This document shows positions 61,691 through 64,000 of a stretch of 64,000 bases of DNA, in pieces. The notes beneath the pieces were generated by a model. It made no database searches and was not told the origin of the DNA. It saw nothing but the letters and a program-made list of their open reading frames with translations. The stretch is taken from positions 364,001 through 428,000 of the forward strand of contig NC_087393.1 of NCBI RefSeq assembly GCF_963675165.1, written 5' to 3'. How positions within the stretch are numbered: position 1 is the stretch's first letter; the number at the start of each line of letters is the position of its first letter. The position numbers and the translations under genes were made by a program. This DNA is from Halichondria panicea. Taxonomy: Eukaryota; Porifera; Demospongiae; Suberitida; Halichondriidae.

Positions 61691-63596
61691 GGGGGGGGGG
61701 TATGTACTATAAGCTGTATAGTGTGTGCTTATAGCCCATACTTTTTCTTCAAAAATGAAGGATTTTGGCCCAAAATAAATCAATATACAATCTTATAGCT
61801 TTATCAAAGAACACTAACGCAAGTTATGGGCAGTCAAAGCTACAAAACAGGCTAATTTCAGAAAGGCATATGTGGGGATAATTATGTATTGCATACAAGC
61901 TGTGTATAGAGGTACACACTCACCTATGCAAAGAACAGTGAAGATGTCTTGAGACACGGTTCCATCAATCTCCTTGAATGGCACCACCTACACACACACA
62001 CTGGACAATAGACCACACCCACTACCACACCCACCTGTCTTTTAGCACCACTCTTAAACAGACTCCCGGTGAGACTAGACGATGGCAGACTGTACGTGTT
62101 CCGTCCTGCCCCTCGTAACCAGTTCCCCAGCTGTCCACTGACCCCCCTCAGTCGGTCCTCAGGCACACGCTCGAGCCCTCGGCCGTGGGAACAGAGGGTG
62201 TGGAAACAGGAGAGGGACGCGAGGAGACGCTCCTCTTCAGAGCCAGGCTGCATCAACCAGCTGTGTGTGCGTGCAGGAGGTAGTTGCATTAGTGAGAAGT
62301 AGATTGAAAGCCTGGATTCATCCTCAGAAAGTGTTCTCATGCTAAGTTCATTTAGAGTTGGCTCTGTAACTAGAGTTCTGATGGTCCAAATTCAACGATT
62401 TCTTGATTTTTTGAAAGCTTATAAAGAAAATTGGAATAGGCCATAATTTCCCATTTTCAAAAAATAACCATGGTATTTGTCAAAAACAGGCCGAATTAGA
62501 CTTTTGATTTTAACACATCATCTGAAAAGGCCTCTCTCTAAGCATTCAGAAAATCATAAAATTAACGTTATTGGACCAACAAAACTAAAGTTATGGCTGT
62601 TCAAAGATGCTCTATTAATTGTAACGCTCTATGGATTCATACCATTTAAAGACTATCACAATAAAAGATGGGAGGGGCTTACTTGACTAGCTTGGGTGCT
62701 AGAGTGCTGAGCTTCTCCTGACAGTTGGTCTGGGCCAATAGGACGGGGAGGAAGTACGGCACATTGCTCATCTCCACAGGGGGTTTGAAGTCGCTCACGG
62801 CAACATGTCTAGAGGGAGAGAGGTCTTGTAGCACGACACTGGCCAGGAGCCGTACGCGGGGACCTCCCTGTTCCGGTTCCAGAATCAGACTTTGCAGCAG
62901 ACGGAATATGTTTGTTGACAGACTGTGTGTGTGTGGAATGGGAAAATTGTTAGTCCAGATTGCTTAGCCATGGAACCCACCACTACTAACAGAGCATACT
63001 ATTAGCTCTGGTAAGCCCAATAATCAACCTTCCCATTCTTAGATATTAAACTCTGAAATATTACAGCTAACACGTTCTACCTTTAAAGTAGACCTTCTAC
63101 TACCTGTACATAACAAAAATAATAATAACAGAGTGCTACTTACTTGCGACTGTACTTTGTGGCTGCAGTAAGGACATATAGTTGTCTGAGCAGAGTGAGG
63201 CAGCCAGGTCCTCTGTCACTGGACTGGAGCACCTCCCTTAATGACCCCACCCATTCCTCAAACTCTTTACCGTGGACACCTCTGTCAAATCAACCCAGCA
63301 ATAAGTACAGATAATAATTAAGTATTTAAAGTGAAATTTTATGATCTATCCAAAAGTATAAGGATAGAATCGTAAATTGGGGATAAAAACAGTACGGTAT
63401 GCATGCTACATGGAACCAACATTGCTTATTGTTCGTTGAGTGAAGTTTTATACATTGGGGCCAAAGTTCTGTCAATACAAATAATTATAAGCTTAACTCT
63501 CTACAGACTAGCTGTATTGCATAGTCTCTCTCACCTAGCTTGCTGGTAGAGGGTGTCCTCAAGAGAGCTGCCATTGCTCCCTGGAGAAAAAGACAT
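57949..63596 (-). CDS. AP5Z1: AP-5 adaptor complex subunit zeta (AP5Z1)
   Basis: Sixteen exons: 63596-63535, 63281-63144, 62922-62683, 62260-62035, 61987-61924, 61640-61492, 61437-61221, 61154-61117, 61017-60852, 60687-60612, 60304-60202, 59990-59614, 59349-59091, 58918-58841, 58640-58470, 58149-57949. They join in frame to 854 residues (human 807). Diagnostic segments: LTAATKYSRK near the start, EIDGTVSQDIFTVLC, VWALGEY, KIASRCQDLIPRALLCLNKI and LKIPSIASAVLTPPTP near the end. AP5Z1 is the large adaptin-like subunit of AP-5, which works with SPG11/SPG15 in late endosome to Golgi retrieval. The donors after 59614 and 61221 were chosen to keep frame. A Ser/Pro-rich insert around exons 6-7 explains the extra length. 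Confidence 0.92.
58655..58712 (+). repeat. G-rich tract in AP5Z1 intron
   Basis: Repeated GGGGAGGGGAGGGGAGGG followed by TG and a run of nine or more G. It has four or more G-runs with 1-base loops, so it is a G-quadruplex candidate. Confidence 0.7.
60303..60398 (+). repeat. Purine (GGGA/GGGGA)n tract in AP5Z1 intron
   Basis: About 95 bp of uninterrupted purines in GGGAGG units, touching the acceptor of the exon at 60304-60202. On the transcribed strand it is the polypyrimidine tract of that intron. Confidence 0.9.
61647..61700. repeat. TG microsatellite with poly-G
   Basis: (TG)n followed by a run of about 12 G, next to the acceptor of the AP5Z1 exon at 61640-61492. Confidence 0.9.
62367..62609. 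repeat. Intronic foldback repeat, copy 5
   Basis: Left AACTAGAGTTCTGATGGTCC and right GGACCAACAAAACTAAAGTT are inverted, and the right end TTATGGCTGTTCAAAGATG is the family end. AP5Z1 intron 3. A weaker relative may lie at 61738-61838. Confidence 0.75.
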
Positions 63597-63916
63597 CTTT
63601 GACCTCAGCTCATGGAATAGGATTTGGCAAAGATCGCTTGAGCATGAGTGGGTGGGGCTGGAGGTTGCAGACTAGCTAGCCCCACCCACTTTTGATGCCT
63701 TGACCTCTCTCTCTGAGGTGCGGTTAATTTATGAGACTAAAGCAAATTAACACTGAACACTTCATGCTTCAAAATGTTTCAATATCAAAATAATAATAAT
63801 AATCATAAATAGAATTTGGAATTGATAATTATACAGATAATTATATACAAATAATATTTTGTACAGAAAACTGAACAGCTGAAAAGTTAAGTTAACTAGT
63901 TAGTCTGTCCACTAGT
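63597..63916. other. Intergenic, AP5Z1 5' flank
   Basis: 320 bp with a GTGGGTGGGGCT / AGCCCCACCCAC inverted pair (about 63648 and 63678) just upstream of AP5Z1, and AT-rich sequence beyond. Likely the AP5Z1 promoter and the 3' UTR of the next gene. Confidence 0.4.
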
Positions 63917-64000
63917 TCAGTGTCTCGAAGATTTTGATTTTTTGGCCTTATCAACCTTTCTAATCTTGTACTCATCTCGATGTAACTTTGCTGCCTTTTT
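63917..64000 (-). CDS. 3' end of a gene cut by the window edge
   Basis: The minus strand is open from the window edge to a TGA at 63919-63917 and reads a lysine-rich C terminus (AKLHRDEYKIRKVDKAKK, ending SSRH). Such basic ends are common in nucleolar and RNA-binding proteins, but the protein is not recognised. Coding status is inferred from the open frame and charge pattern only. Confidence 0.45.
   Translation of the reverse strand, partial: KKAAKLHRDEYKIRKVDKAKKSKSSRH

Overview
The window looks like nuclear DNA of a compact-genome animal, most plausibly a sponge (inference, no taxon marker is present). Genes are split into many short exons with GT..AG introns, neighbours sit only 100-450 bp apart in divergent or convergent pairs, and recognisable genes are metazoan (AP5Z1, MEIG1, an ENT4-type transporter, a CFAP97-domain gene, a WDR49/WDR64-type gene). 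Exon models were joined by hand from splice sites. Every intact model below closes in frame from ATG to stop, which is the main support for the exon choices.

Region 1 (about 1-37.6 kb, all minus strand) is a tandem array of at least 14 copies of one receptor family, called R1-R14 here from left to right. The common plan is: signal peptide, one or two discoidin (F5/8 type C)-like domains, Thr/Ser-rich stalk, one membrane helix, a small juxtamembrane exon often carrying an NNELYG-type tyrosine, and a cytoplasmic tail rich in tyrosine motifs. Several tails carry consensus ITIMs ([SIVL]-x-Y-x-x-[ILV]); R2 has four. Ten copies are intact (R2, R4, R5, R6, R7, R9, R10, R11, R13, R14). Four carry lesions: R1 and R3 are decayed pseudogenes, R8 has a 4-bp insertion before the membrane helix, and R12 has a damaged signal-peptide exon and a lost splice acceptor. 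Ectodomain, membrane and tail modules are recombined between subfamilies (R9 is the clearest chimera). The whole looks like a birth-and-death array of inhibitory-type recognition receptors.

Region 2 (37.9-48.0 kb) holds a CFAP97-domain gene (+), an ENT4/SLC29-type transporter (-) and a 20-exon EF-hand/WD40 gene of the WDR49/WDR64 type (+). Region 3 (48.3-55.7 kb) is one large gene (+) for a 1233-residue single-pass protein with a tiny ectodomain and a huge tail of proline-rich and tyrosine motifs. It resembles a transmembrane adaptor and is a plausible signalling partner for the receptors next door. Region 4 (55.9-64 kb) holds MEIG1 (-), a sterol-desaturase/fatty-acid-hydroxylase family enzyme (+), AP5Z1 (-) and the 3' end of another minus-strand gene cut by the window edge.

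Non-genic structure includes a 91-bp minisatellite in the large R2 intron, long CA/TG tracts (some sitting directly on 3' splice sites), an almost perfect 59-bp palindrome, a foldback repeat family found five times and always inside introns, several recent short tandem duplications and G-rich tracts. No rRNA, tRNA or CRISPR array was seen.
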